The notes: generated by a model not told the origin, from the sequence alone. A stretch of 55,804 bases of DNA from Muribaculaceae bacterium (GCA_017620885.1 JAGAUF010000071.1:1-55804); one strand, 5' to 3'. Shown: positions 1 through 10,599, counted from the first letter of the stretch. Translations and numbers: made by a program.

Positions 1-66
1 GCCTACTGCTGCGAGGGGTGACAGGTCTGCTACTTGTGCAGCTTGTGCTAAAATCATTGATAACAT
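1..66 (-). CDS. atpE: ATP synthase F0 subunit c (partial, N-terminus only)
   Basis: Only the first 22 codons lie in the window; the gene continues past base 1. The minus-strand ATG at 66-64 opens a short polar/hydrophobic start (MLSMILAQAAQVADLSPLAA) that fits the start of a Bacteroidetes c subunit, which forms the membrane proton (or sodium) rotor ring of ATP synthase. It lies 97 bases after atpB in the order a-c that is usual for bacterial atp operons. The ion-binding carboxylate helix is outside the window, so ion specificity cannot be judged. The identification rests on position as much as on sequence. Confidence 0.75.
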   Translation of the reverse strand, partial: MLSMILAQAAQVADLSPLAAVG

Positions 67-163
67 GGTTTTTACGTTTTAAGTTGTTTATTATTATTTT
101 ATTTATTTCTTTTTTAATCAACTACGCCGGGATTATTCACGACGCGCATTAATATTTTTAAGC

Positions 164-1513
164 TTACTCGGCTACAACTGCTTTGCTTGCTTCATCATTA
201 GCATCATGTTTCTCCTCATGTCCCTCTTCGACGGCCATACTGATGAAGATTGTCGAAAGAAGGGTGAAGACGTATGCTTGGATGAAACTTACAAGCACAT
301 CAAGAAGAAGCATAAATACAGTGAAGAGAACCGAGATTACAAGAGATCCTCCTGCTGCAGCCGCACCAAACGCTGCGAAAATGAAGATAAGCGATACCAA
401 GGTAATGACGATGATATGGCCACCCATCATATTGGCGAACAGACGTACACAGAGTGCTGCAGGTTTTGTGATAGTACCGAAAAGCTCTATACACTGCATA
501 ATAGGTATGGGGAATTTCAAGAACATTGGCACGTCGGGCCAGAAAATATCTTTCCAATAGTGCTTTTTGCCATTGAAATTCGTCATAAAGAACGTCATGA
601 GTGCCAGTACAAGTGTAATGGCAATATTACCCGTAAGATTGGCTCCACCCGGGAATATCACAATCAGTCCGAGAAGGTTCATCGTAAGGATAAAGAAGAA
701 GCACGTCAGCAGATAGGGAGCAAATTTATGTGCTTTGCTTCCAAGCGTGCTTTTGATTACGCCATCATAGATGAATTGCACCAGCATCTCGAAGAAACCG
801 AGTCCTTTGCGAGGAGCTTTGTCTCCCTTACGGCGCTGATAACGCACCAACGACATTACCATCCAAGTCACCAATGCTGACGCGATGATAAGGGCAAGAA
901 CATTCTTAGTAATGGATATATCAAAGGGACGATACTCACGGTAATACTTACCGTCTTCATATACATATCCGTCCACTACGACTCCATTTGCGGTGTCCTC
1001 CTTATTCTCGGAAGCAATCTTCGCTGCCTGAGCCTCTACAGCAGACTGCTGTTCAGCTGTCAAATCGAAGATTTCCACCACTTTATTGGCATGGCTGCTT
1101 ACGTGGGCTATCAAAAACTGATAAGTCTTGCCGTTGCGCTCCTCTTTGTGAATAACGGGGATAAGTTCCTTTTTCTCCTTACCCGTTTTTTCATTCTTGA
1201 TAATTTCAACTTCAGTAAGTTTGCCGGAAGAGAAGCAGAACCACTGACCGTCCTCTGCACGCACGATTACCGGAAGAGGAATTCTGTAGACATGGCTGAA
1301 AGGAACTTCCCAACCATAACCATCTCCGAGGTGATGGAAAATCACCTCCTTGACATCAATACCCTCCTCCGATTCCTTTGCTTCTGACTGTACCTCATTC
1401 TTCTCGGCAGCGAGGGCTTCCTTTTCCGCTTTGACATCTTGTGCCAAGGCAGAACCACCGAAAGCAAAAAGCACGGTTGCAAGAACGGTTATTTTAAATA
1501 ATAATTTCGACAT
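164..1513 (-). CDS. atpB: ATP synthase F0 subunit a with a long periplasmic N-terminal extension
   Basis: The stator membrane subunit that, with the c ring, forms the ion path. The last ~250 residues carry the conserved a-subunit helices, including the segment CVRLFANMMGGH, whose Arg is the essential residue facing the c-ring carboxylate. The protein is 449 residues, much longer than the ~270 of E. coli. It begins with a signal-peptide-like segment ending near SALAQ, then a charged Ala/Glu/Lys-rich stretch and a ~150-residue soluble region before the first core helix near residue 205. Bacteroidetes a subunits are known to have an N-terminal extension, but this one seems long. It follows atpC by 24 bases and precedes atpE. 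The tail is acidic and His/Glu-rich. Confidence 0.95.
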   Translation of the reverse strand: MSKLLFKITVLATVLFAFGGSALAQDVKAEKEALAAEKNEVQSEAKESEEGIDVKEVIFHHLGDGYGWEVPFSHVYRIPLPVIVRAEDGQWFCFSSGKLTEVEIIKNEKTGKEKKELIPVIHKEERNGKTYQFLIAHVSSHANKVVEIFDLTAEQQSAVEAQAAKIASENKEDTANGVVVDGYVYEDGKYYREYRPFDISITKNVLALIIASALVTWMVMSLVRYQRRKGDKAPRKGLGFFEMLVQFIYDGVIKSTLGSKAHKFAPYLLTCFFFILTMNLLGLIVIFPGGANLTGNIAITLVLALMTFFMTNFNGKKHYWKDIFWPDVPMFLKFPIPIMQCIELFGTITKPAALCVRLFANMMGGHIIVITLVSLIFIFAAFGAAAAGGSLVISVLFTVFMLLLDVLVSFIQAYVFTLLSTIFISMAVEEGHEEKHDANDEASKAVVAE

Positions 1514-1537
1514 CGATAGGTCTGATGTTTTAATTGA

Positions 1538-1774
1538 TTAATATATGCAGACCGAAATGACGTTGTTGTCGACATCGGCCAGGCCACCCTTTATTTCGAT
1601 TTCATCTCCGGCACCTCCCTCTCTCTTATAACGGATTTTGCCGGGCACAAGCACGGAAATCAAAGATGCGTGATTTTTCAGCACAGTGAACGACCCCATT
1701 TCGCCGGGGAGATTCACAAGATCGGCTTCGCCACGATAAACAACTTCCTGAGCCGAGATAATTTCGAGTGTCAT
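1538..1774 (-). CDS. atpC: ATP synthase F1 subunit epsilon, short form
   Basis: The central-stalk subunit that links gamma to the c ring. At 78 residues it holds only the N-terminal beta-sandwich: it opens MTLEIISAQEVVYRGEAD and has the typical GEMGSFTVLKNHASLIS loop. The C-terminal helical hairpin, which in E. coli and Bacillus can insert into F1 and block ATP hydrolysis, is absent. Short epsilon subunits are usual in Bacteroidetes, so this is a lineage trait and not a truncation. It lies 35 bases after atpD and 24 before atpB. Confidence 0.93.
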   Translation of the reverse strand: MTLEIISAQEVVYRGEADLVNLPGEMGSFTVLKNHASLISVLVPGKIRYKREGGAGDEIEIKGGLADVDNNVISVCIY

Positions 1775-1809
1775 AATATCGAAAATATTGAGTTCCTGAT
1801 TCTATTAAT

Positions 1810-3321
<1,512 letters not shown>

Positions 3322-3392
3322 TTACTTATTAGGTTTCGTTTTTATTATTTTCTTGTCGTATCCCCTATCCACTTTTTCCTTATTCCCTCAGA

Positions 3393-4481
3393 TTAGAAAT
3401 GCCAGTTGTAAGCCACCAATACGGCCATTACCACGATATTGACCAACGAAAGGGGCATAAGGTATTTCCACTCAAAAGCAAGCATCTGGTCGATACGTAC
3501 ACGCGGGAACGTCCATTTGAACCAAATGATGATATATGAGATAAAGAAGGCTTTCAACACAAACCATACGATGGAAGGAATATAATCCATCACGGCGTTA
3601 AATTGCTCCCAACCTGCTATATGCAACGGCATCCATCCGCCGAGGAACATCAGCGAGGCGATACCTGAAACAATGAAGAGGTTAAGATATTCTGCAAGAT
3701 AGAAAAATCCGAAATGAATACCTGAATACTCAGTGTGATAACCGGCAGTCAATTCATGTTCAGCCTCAGGAAGGTCAAACGGACCACGGTTTGTCTCTGC
3801 CGTCGCAGCAACGACATAAATCAAGAAAGCGATGATGGCGGGAATATGTCCTTTAAATATGAACCATCCATCTTCCTGTGCCAACACGAGCTCGTTAATA
3901 TTCATCGTTCCTGCAAGCAGCACAATCGTAAGAATAGCGAGACCAAGTGAAATCTCGTAGCTAATCATCTGTGCGCCACTTCGCATTGCACCGATAAGCG
4001 TATATTTGTTATTGGATGCCCAACCAGCAAGCAGAATACCTAAAACGCCTACTGAAGATACAGCCAGAACAAAGAAAATTCCTATATTGAAATTTATGAT
4101 CTGCAGACCGCGTCCCCATGGCAGACAAGCCAACATCGTTACTGACGAAGTAATGACGATATAAGGAGCGAGCTTGAACAGGAATTTATCCGTATTCTTC
4201 AGAGAGATAAGCTCTTTGATAAGAATCTTGAACATATCGGCAAAAACCTGCAACAGACCCCACTTACCGACACGCATCGGGCCAAGGCGACACTGAAACC
4301 ATGCGCAAAGTTTTCGCTCATACAAAATATAGAACAACGCGAGTACCGTATACGTAAGAAGTACAAGTACCCCGATGATCACACATTCAATTAAGGTAAC
4401 GAGCCAATCATACTGAGGATTATGAAACAGGCCAACCAGAAAATCATTGATTGCACTCGTCCAAACTCCGAAATCAAACAT
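3393..4481 (-). CDS. nuoH: Complex I (NADH:quinone oxidoreductase) subunit H
   Basis: A membrane subunit that forms much of the quinone cavity and joins the redox arm to the proton-pumping arm. The 362-residue protein has about eight hydrophobic helices. It has the family signatures ERKLCAWFQCRLGPMRVG near the start and AETNRGPFDLPEAEHELTAG in the third cytoplasmic loop, with the conserved acidic residues. It lies 91 bases after nuoCD, behind a long hairpin. The gene looks intact. What is odd is its downstream neighbour: atpD follows, whereas nuoI, J, K, L, M and N normally follow nuoH and are not in this window. Confidence 0.97.
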   Translation of the reverse strand: MFDFGVWTSAINDFLVGLFHNPQYDWLVTLIECVIIGVLVLLTYTVLALFYILYERKLCAWFQCRLGPMRVGKWGLLQVFADMFKILIKELISLKNTDKFLFKLAPYIVITSSVTMLACLPWGRGLQIINFNIGIFFVLAVSSVGVLGILLAGWASNNKYTLIGAMRSGAQMISYEISLGLAILTIVLLAGTMNINELVLAQEDGWFIFKGHIPAIIAFLIYVVAATAETNRGPFDLPEAEHELTAGYHTEYSGIHFGFFYLAEYLNLFIVSGIASLMFLGGWMPLHIAGWEQFNAVMDYIPSIVWFVLKAFFISYIIIWFKWTFPRVRIDQMLAFEWKYLMPLSLVNIVVMAVLVAYNWHF

Positions 4482-4522
4482 AAGTTTATTTAATCGTTTT
4501 TGTTGTTATCGTTAGAATAATT

Positions 4523-4567
4523 CAATTTCGGCATATCGGCTATTTAATAGCTGACATACCGAAATTG
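4523..4567 (-). repeat. Long imperfect hairpin between nuoCD and nuoH
   Basis: A perfect 9-base stem (4523-4531 with 4559-4567) continues inward as a nearly complete second stem with two mismatches and one G-U pair, closing on a 3-base loop. No U run follows on the minus strand, so it does not look like an intrinsic terminator. It may protect or process the nuo mRNA. Confidence 0.6.
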
Positions 4568-4572
4568 CTTAT

Positions 4573-6207
4573 TTATCTGTCAATATCTGGAATCACAAAG
4601 TCGAGCGCCGCACCAATTGTAATAAGGTCGGCAATCATATATCCACGGCAGCACAGATCCATTACGCCAACGAGATTGAAACAGGGGCTCTGGAAGTGCA
4701 TTCTGTACGGATTCTTACCACCGTCAGACTCGATATAGACGCCAAACGTACCACGGCTGGCTTCAACCTGCTGATACCAACGTCCTGCGGGCAACTTTAT
4801 CAGTTTAGGAGTCTTCGGATTGCGAATATCACCCTCGGGGATCTTGTCGATAAGCTGAGCAATGATCTTGCAGCTCTCTTCGATCTCACGCATTCTCACC
4901 ATATAACGTGAGAATGAATCGCAACCGTCCTCCAGTACTTCATTAAACTCAACCTGATCATAAAGTGCGTACGGATGCTTCTTACGGCAGTCATTGCTCC
5001 AGTTTGAACCACGACCGGAAGGACCGGTAATGCAATAGTTGATCGCATCCTCTTTCGAGAGATAGCCGACCTTCTTCAGACGGTTCTGAGCTATGACATT
5101 GCCACTGAACACTTTATGGTACTCTTTAAGGCTGGCTGGCATAATGTCAAGGAAAGCATGCACATCCTTCACAAAATCGGGATGAATGTCTGCCATCACA
5201 CCGCCAATCACATTATAGTTGAGCGACATTCGGGCGCCGCAAGTTTTCTCGAAAATGTCAAGCACTCGCTCACGCTCGCGGAATCCATAGAAGAACGCCG
5301 TCGTTGCGCCGAGGTCCATTGCCGTACACCCGAAAGACAGGAGATGCGACGAAATACGCATCAACTCGTCCATAATAGTACGAATATACAACGCTCTTTC
5401 AGGCACTTCAAGACCGAGAGCCTTCTCGATACACATACAGAGACAATGACGGTTCTGATGAGCCGACATATAGTCCATACGGTCAGTATAATGAAGAGTC
5501 TGCGGATACATCAGCCCTTCGCAAAGCTTCTCAATACCGCGATGGATATAACCCGAAACAACATCCACCTTCTTAACCATCTCTCCGTCGATTGATGCAC
5601 GGAATCGCATCACTCCGTGTGTGGAGGGATGCTGCGGGCCGATATTCACAACATAGTCATCTTCACCGAATACTTTTCCGGGAACAGCCTTAACTTCACC
5701 CTTTTCATTCTCTACGTATGAAACGGTATCATCCTCATTGATCTCATCCGTCATACGGATAGGATTCAAATCGGGGTTAGCGTCATAATCCTTACGAAGA
5801 GGATGACCTACCCAATCGTTTCTGAGGAAGAAACGGCGCATATCGGGGTGATTGATAAACTTGATGCCGTAGAAGTCATACACTTCACGCTCTTGGAAGT
5901 TAGCCACTTTCCAAAGATCGCTGACTGTATGAATCATCGGATTCTCTCTATCTTCGGCAACGACCTTAACAGAAATCATATCCCAAGCGTGCGTAGTCGA
6001 AGTAAGGTAGTAGATCACACCGATGGAATCTTTCCAGTCGACACCGACCACTGCAGAAAGCACATCGAATCCAAGTTCCGGATTATTCTTAAGATTTTCG
6101 GCAAATTTATGCCACTCTTTTTCGGGAACAGTCACCAGCAACGTATCACCTTCCTCAAACGTCGCTGAGGGGCATACTTTGCTAATTATTGTTTTTATAT
6201 CTCTCAT
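4573..6207 (-). CDS. nuoCD: Complex I fused subunits C and D
   Basis: The peripheral-arm subunits next to the quinone site, fused in one 544-residue chain. The NuoC part (about residues 15-145) has the QEREVYDFYGI signature and ends with WVGHPLRKDY. After a charged linker, the NuoD part begins near residue 187 with NIGPQHPSTHGVMRF, whose His lines the quinone pocket, and has the YTDRMDYMSAHQNRH segment. It ends with the usual aspartate- and arginine-containing tail (FVIPDIDR). The CD fusion is seen in Bacteroidetes and in Enterobacteria. It lies 41 bases after nuoB. No nuoE, F or G follows, in keeping with the reduced complex I known from Bacteroides. Confidence 0.97.
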   Translation of the reverse strand: MRDIKTIISKVCPSATFEEGDTLLVTVPEKEWHKFAENLKNNPELGFDVLSAVVGVDWKDSIGVIYYLTSTTHAWDMISVKVVAEDRENPMIHTVSDLWKVANFQEREVYDFYGIKFINHPDMRRFFLRNDWVGHPLRKDYDANPDLNPIRMTDEINEDDTVSYVENEKGEVKAVPGKVFGEDDYVVNIGPQHPSTHGVMRFRASIDGEMVKKVDVVSGYIHRGIEKLCEGLMYPQTLHYTDRMDYMSAHQNRHCLCMCIEKALGLEVPERALYIRTIMDELMRISSHLLSFGCTAMDLGATTAFFYGFRERERVLDIFEKTCGARMSLNYNVIGGVMADIHPDFVKDVHAFLDIMPASLKEYHKVFSGNVIAQNRLKKVGYLSKEDAINYCITGPSGRGSNWSNDCRKKHPYALYDQVEFNEVLEDGCDSFSRYMVRMREIEESCKIIAQLIDKIPEGDIRNPKTPKLIKLPAGRWYQQVEASRGTFGVYIESDGGKNPYRMHFQSPCFNLVGVMDLCCRGYMIADLITIGAALDFVIPDIDR

Positions 6208-6248
6208 TGTTCGAAGGGTTCGGATTTAATTAATTGCATTACGCATTA

Positions 6249-6857
6249 CTACAGTTTACCTTTCTCCTCGGGGTGTTCAGCAAAAAAGTCCTGAATTTTC
6301 TCTTTTCTGTTGGCTCCGCCAAAGAATTTCTGCACCTTTATCTTACGCTGCAGCTGCATCAGTCCATAGAACATTGCTTCCGGTCTCGGAGGACATCCGG
6401 GGATATAAACATCCACGGGAAGAATACGATCCACACCGTTTACCACGCAGTAAGATTTGACAAAGGGACCGCCGGAAACAGCGCATGCTCCACACGCGAT
6501 AACATATTTCGGTTCAGCCAGCTGCTCATACAGACGTCTAAGCGCAGGAGCCATACGATGAACTATCGTACCCTGAACCATAATATAATCCGCCTGACGG
6601 GGTGAGTTACGCGCTACCTCAAATCCAAAACGCGCCATATCATAGCGTGCTGCACCGAGACACATAAACTCGATAGCACAACAGCTCGTACCGAAGCAAA
6701 GAGGCCAAAGAGAATTTGCTCTACCCCAGTTGATCAATTCATCAAGTTTGCCAACAGCAACATTGGCACCGGTTGCGTTGAGTTCTTCTACGAGTTTGTC
6801 AATATACTCATTATCCTTGAAGTCCTCACGCTTCATACTTTTAATATTTACGCCCAT
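6249..6857 (-). CDS. nuoB: Complex I subunit B (N2 iron-sulfur cluster subunit)
   Basis: It holds the terminal 4Fe-4S cluster N2, which passes electrons to quinone. The cluster cysteines are visible: [12 protein letters not shown] with the tandem Cys59-Cys60, then [10 protein letters not shown] and the PGCPPRPE motif. The start chosen is the ATG at 6857, giving 202 residues, a normal length. It overlaps the end of nuoA by 10 bases and has a GGAG about nine bases upstream, one of the few Shine-Dalgarno-like sites here. A longer frame reaching 6968 is rejected because it would run through the nuoA coding sequence and gives no family-like residues. Translational coupling with nuoA is likely. Confidence 0.97.
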   Translation of the reverse strand: MGVNIKSMKREDFKDNEYIDKLVEELNATGANVAVGKLDELINWGRANSLWPLCFGTSCCAIEFMCLGAARYDMARFGFEVARNSPRQADYIMVQGTIVHRMAPALRRLYEQLAEPKYVIACGACAVSGGPFVKSYCVVNGVDRILPVDVYIPGCPPRPEAMFYGLMQLQRKIKVQKFFGGANRKEKIQDFFAEHPEEKGKL

Positions 6858-7219
6858 TTCAACGCTCCTTTCCGCCATGCGTATGCAAGACCCATTATAA
6901 GTACAAACAAAAATATACCGATGCAAAGCAATCCCTGAGGTCCGAGATCCTTCATCACCACGGCCCACGGGTAAAGAAATACCGTCTCAACGTCAAAAAT
7001 GAGAAACAGAATAGCGAAAATGTAATATCCCGCTTTAAACTGAATCATCGATTCCCCACGCGTAGGGATACCACACTCGTATGCCTCACCCTTCTTTACA
7101 GAATAAGACTTCGGAGAAATCAATTTAGCAATCAGCAATGCTGCAAAAACCAGACCGATACCGGTCAATACCGCCGTAATAGCAAGAGTGCCATTACCTA
7201 TTTGCATCAATAGATCCAT
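6848..7219 (-). CDS. nuoA: Complex I subunit A
   Basis: A small membrane subunit of 123 residues with three hydrophobic helices (about residues 13-33, 65-85 and 92-112). It has the conserved loop [20 protein letters not shown], and [14 protein letters not shown] in the second helix with its conserved Asp and Glu. It is the first gene of the nuo block; the promoter and an inverted repeat lie upstream in 7261-7322. Its stop overlaps the nuoB start. Confidence 0.97.
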   Translation of the reverse strand: MDLLMQIGNGTLAITAVLTGIGLVFAALLIAKLISPKSYSVKKGEAYECGIPTRGESMIQFKAGYYIFAILFLIFDVETVFLYPWAVVMKDLGPQGLLCIGIFLFVLIMGLAYAWRKGALKWA

Positions 7220-7260
7220 CTAATCGTTTCTATATTAGTTAGTTACACAGGTATATCAAT

Positions 7261-7281
7261 ATATTGTCTCCAAGACAATAT
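7261..7281. repeat. Perfect 9-base inverted repeat in the nuo leader
   Basis: ATATTGTCT (7261-7269) is matched by AGACAATAT (7273-7281) across a 3-base centre. It sits just downstream of the nuoA -7 box, within the first ~25 transcribed bases if the start site is about seven bases after that box. It could be an operator or a 5' mRNA stem-loop. Confidence 0.6.
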
Positions 7282-7291
7282 AAATTTTCTG

Positions 7292-7322
7292 CAAAGGTAC
7301 TTAATTTTTCTTAACCCTGCAA
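7292..7322 (-). promoter_or_regulatory. Bacteroidetes-type promoter of nuoA
   Basis: On the minus strand the -7 box TACCTTTG (7299-7292) lies 20 bases after a TTG (7322-7320). This matches the TTTG/TAnnTTTG consensus of Bacteroidetes primary sigma factor promoters. The leader would be about 66 bases. Confidence 0.6.
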
Positions 7323-7386
7323 GACATTCAGCAAAATTTATCCGTAAAGTTATCTACAATTTCTCTTTTGAGGATTTCCACTCCCT

Positions 7387-7425
7387 TAAAAGAAAGACGC
7401 GCCACAAACATGTTTATGACGCGTC
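7387..7425 (-). terminator. Intrinsic terminator after the receptor/lipoprotein pair
   Basis: On the minus strand a 14-base stem (7425-7412 with 7409-7396, including two G-U pairs) is followed by the run TTTCTTTT. It lies 23 bases after the lipoprotein stop and ends the TonB receptor/lipoprotein operon. Confidence 0.85.
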
Positions 7426-7448
7426 CACCTTATTACTAAAGTATATTC

Positions 7449-8324
7449 TTATTGCTTATCGGTATTGATCAGATAAGATCCTTTGAACGAGCCTGTGAAT
7501 CGACCGGCAACACTGAATTCAATCGACGCATCGGTAAGATTTTTGTTAGTCGTGCTGAATTTAATGTTGTCGAACGCGAAATTAGGATAAAGCGAGCCGT
7601 CCGCCGTCTCGGGAACCAGATTCTCGCCTGTCAGTGTATAACCGCCTCTCACGGCCTTGAAGTCAAGATCACGAAGGATGAAAGTCAGCTTCGGCATCGC
7701 TTCGGCAAACTTTGCACCATAAATCACCATAAGAGCCTTGCTCTTTTCCATATCGAGGATAACGCGATATGCAATGTCGGTCGACTTATTTTCCCCTCCC
7801 GGATATGTAGTGGACGTACTGCCCGTATAATAAGCCTCGCGCGGGAATGAAGCGACATTCGCTACTCCGGGGATCTCAAATGTCACGGCACACGCGCGTC
7901 CGAAATCCGACACCCCTGAAATGCCGGGAATGGATTCTATATTCAAATTAGCCGGCCCATTGATAAGAGACGTCACAAGACCGGAAAAACTCTGAATCTG
8001 ACTGCCGTTCTCAAGATAAATGTACGGAGCAGAAAATTGGAACGCATATCCATTACCTGTCGTAGCGAGAGCCGACGTAGTGAACTTATACGGCACATTA
8101 TTTATAATGAGGTTATTTACTCCTACCTTTACAGTAGAAGCATAAACGTCATTTTCAAAAGCATACGAACCGTTCTGCGCGTATGCCTCGGCGTCTTCTC
8201 CGACGGGAGTAATAATGTTATATGCATTCATTCCCCACGTCTGCACGAGGGTCGGATCGTCGTTTGCACACGACGTCAGCAGCAAAAGAGCAGCTGCCGG
8301 AATCATCAGCAATGATTTTTTCAT
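7449..8324 (-). CDS. Lipoprotein, partner of the upstream TonB receptor
   Basis: A 291-residue protein that I do not recognise as a named family. It has a type II signal peptide with lipobox LLTSC (lipid Cys19), followed by ANDDP. Acidic residues just after the lipid Cys resemble the Bacteroidetes export signal that sends lipoproteins to the cell surface, so a surface location is likely (inference). The rest looks beta-rich with many Asn, Thr and Gly residues. It starts 31 bases after the TonB-dependent receptor gene and ends at a terminator, so the two form an operon. By analogy with other receptor-lipoprotein pairs it may capture or bind the same ligand; nothing in the sequence shows which. 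Confidence 0.8.
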   Translation of the reverse strand: MKKSLLMIPAAALLLLTSCANDDPTLVQTWGMNAYNIITPVGEDAEAYAQNGSYAFENDVYASTVKVGVNNLIINNVPYKFTTSALATTGNGYAFQFSAPYIYLENGSQIQSFSGLVTSLINGPANLNIESIPGISGVSDFGRACAVTFEIPGVANVASFPREAYYTGSTSTTYPGGENKSTDIAYRVILDMEKSKALMVIYGAKFAEAMPKLTFILRDLDFKAVRGGYTLTGENLVPETADGSLYPNFAFDNIKFSTTNKNLTDASIEFSVAGRFTGSFKGSYLINTDKQ

Positions 8325-8355
8325 TTCTTCTTATATTTTTTATTTATTATTTCCT

Positions 8356-10599
8356 TTACAACGTATAATTCAGCGTCACGCCTATCTGAAACGGCTTGCC
8401 ACGCTGAACGAACTCGTTTCCAATAGAAACGAAATAGAACGTGTAATATTTTGTCGACGTAATATTTTTGGCCCACAATTGGGCGGAAAATTTGTCGCCG
8501 CTAAACGTCACGCCGGCGCCGAGAAGTGCATAGAAATTCTGCGCGGTCGTATTCGATTCATTCCAATATATCTTCCCCGTTCCCCGCATATTGACGTCTA
8601 AAACTATCGATCGGCAGAACGCGCCCCACCCCGTATTCAATTCATATAACCCCTGAAGGAACAATGTGTTCAACGGAGCGTATGGAAGATAATTGCCGGC
8701 ATAGTCCGCTTTACCGTCATTAAAGCGGATAAACTTGGCATTGGTATAGCCATACGAGGCCATAAAAGTGAGGGACTCTATCGGATTCCATCTGGCGGTA
8801 AACTCCCCTCCGAAACTGCGCGTCTTGCCGGCGTTGGTCATGATGCGCCCCGTAGTGTTGCCGTCAGGAAAAACCGTCATCTGCTGATTGCGACACAAAA
8901 TATAAAAGAGCGCCGCCTCTATATTAAGATTGTATTCGGGGAAAATGAGATGAGTACCCACCTCGAAATTCCAGCTTTCCTCCGGCTTATAGCTAACCAC
9001 TTCCGCAATGTCGTATAAAGCGCCGACGCCCATCACGCCCATCACGCGCTGCTGAAGCACATCGCTGAACATCTGCGTATTGAAGCCTCCCGACTTATAT
9101 CCGCGCGAAATATTCGCATATAGATTCGATTCTGTGTTATCAGACAATTCATATAGCGCACATATCTTCGGCATTACACTGAAATAATTTTTCGCCAGCT
9201 TCCCGCTGTCGTCTATCTTCACGTCGGTATGTTTATACTGTTCGTAATGAGCCGTATGATTGTTATATATCATATAGCCCGTATCACACCAGCTATGAAA
9301 TCGCATTTCCGGACGCTCATATTCAAGACGCAGACCGGCCGTAAGACGCCATCTCCCGAGCTTCACTTTCGACTCATGATAAGCAGCCAGACCGAACACA
9401 GGCATCTTGAAATTGGAATTTAGCACAAAACTGCGCGTGTCCCACGCTATTGGATAATCAGGATTTGCATCATTGCGATACTTCTCTATCAGCTGAGAGA
9501 TACCGTAATCCTTGAATGTCACCGGCGCATCCATATCGAGGTGCTTATAAAAACCAAAAAGCCCGGTAGTCCAGTCATACACCTCACCTCTCTCGCTCGG
9601 CCGAAGAATCAGATCCTCGGTAAAACCCGTCTCACGTTTCTTTTGTGTCAATGTAAAATAGTCGCGAGGAAGAAAATCTTGGTCAAGCGTCATATTATCA
9701 TTGAGATGCTGCACGGAAGTGATGCTCGACAACGTTACATTCTCCCCATACCAGCGGACTGTAAGACCGTCATTGAGCAGAAAGCGACGGTAGAAACACG
9801 TATCATTGTAAGAGATTTCACCCGTCGGAAGATATTCGTATGGATATCCCCCCTGTCGCAGATTGCTCAACGAAAGTACATTCTGAACACGAACCGTAGA
9901 AACAGGACGCCAGTCGTATTTCACGCGTACACCGACACTATTCTCCTTATCGAGATATTTCCCCGTGTAGGCATTGCGGAAGAATCCGCGCTGATGACGA
10001 TATTGCGCCGTGACAGAAAGCCCCATATTAGCACGCAACAGTCCATACCATCCTGCACTGACCGCCGCCGATCCTCCGGATGACAATTCCCCCTGAAATC
10101 GCCATCCCTGATAATCGAGTGGCGAAAGCGTAGTGACATTAATCTGTCCTCCCATCGTATTTCGTCCGTATAGAGTAGATTGAGGGCCGCGCAGCATCTC
10201 CACCGACACAATGTCGGCAAGATCAAAATCGTATGCATCCTTATTTAAAAAAGGTACATTATCTACGTTCAGACCCACTGCCGGCTGATCCATACGGGCG
10301 CCCAACCCCCTGACATAAATAGATGAGGTGATTCGCGACCCGTAATCCGGAATATAGAAATTCGGAACTACGTCGGATATGCTTTTTATATTTACAGCAT
10401 TAAGCTGCTCAAGCTCCCGGCTTCCTATAAAAGTAGACGCGACAGGAAGCTGATACAGACGATCATTCTGCTTAATCGAGGTAATAGTTATCTCATTGAG
10501 CGTCACTGTATCAGTGCGATATATAGCTTCTTCGGCAGCTATTGCATCGGAAAAGATTCCCGACACCATTATAATCAATATTGGCAACAAATTTTTCAT
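8356..10599 (-). CDS. TonB-dependent outer-membrane receptor
   Basis: A 747-residue ligand-gated outer-membrane channel. After a signal peptide (cleavage near AIAAEE), a TonB-box-like DTVTLNEITIT lies near residue 30. The plug domain contains SSIYVRGLGARMDQPAVGLNVDN and VEMLRGPQSTLYGRNTMGGQINV, and is followed by a long barrel that ends in an aromatic-rich strand (FQIGVTLNYTL). There is no carboxypeptidase-like N-terminal domain and no SusD partner, so it resembles siderophore, heme or cobalamin receptors more than glycan importers. The substrate cannot be assigned. It is cotranscribed with the lipoprotein gene at 7449. No Fur-box or riboswitch was recognised upstream. Confidence 0.93.
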   Translation of the reverse strand: MKNLLPILIIMVSGIFSDAIAAEEAIYRTDTVTLNEITITSIKQNDRLYQLPVASTFIGSRELEQLNAVNIKSISDVVPNFYIPDYGSRITSSIYVRGLGARMDQPAVGLNVDNVPFLNKDAYDFDLADIVSVEMLRGPQSTLYGRNTMGGQINVTTLSPLDYQGWRFQGELSSGGSAAVSAGWYGLLRANMGLSVTAQYRHQRGFFRNAYTGKYLDKENSVGVRVKYDWRPVSTVRVQNVLSLSNLRQGGYPYEYLPTGEISYNDTCFYRRFLLNDGLTVRWYGENVTLSSITSVQHLNDNMTLDQDFLPRDYFTLTQKKRETGFTEDLILRPSERGEVYDWTTGLFGFYKHLDMDAPVTFKDYGISQLIEKYRNDANPDYPIAWDTRSFVLNSNFKMPVFGLAAYHESKVKLGRWRLTAGLRLEYERPEMRFHSWCDTGYMIYNNHTAHYEQYKHTDVKIDDSGKLAKNYFSVMPKICALYELSDNTESNLYANISRGYKSGGFNTQMFSDVLQQRVMGVMGVGALYDIAEVVSYKPEESWNFEVGTHLIFPEYNLNIEAALFYILCRNQQMTVFPDGNTTGRIMTNAGKTRSFGGEFTARWNPIESLTFMASYGYTNAKFIRFNDGKADYAGNYLPYAPLNTLFLQGLYELNTGWGAFCRSIVLDVNMRGTGKIYWNESNTTAQNFYALLGAGVTFSGDKFSAQLWAKNITSTKYYTFYFVSIGNEFVQRGKPFQIGVTLNYTL

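Noticed and set aside
6858..6968. Longer nuoB frame starting at 6968
   Set aside because: It would run through nuoA in another frame, and the extra residues have no family character. The ATG at 6857 has a good ribosome site and gives normal length.
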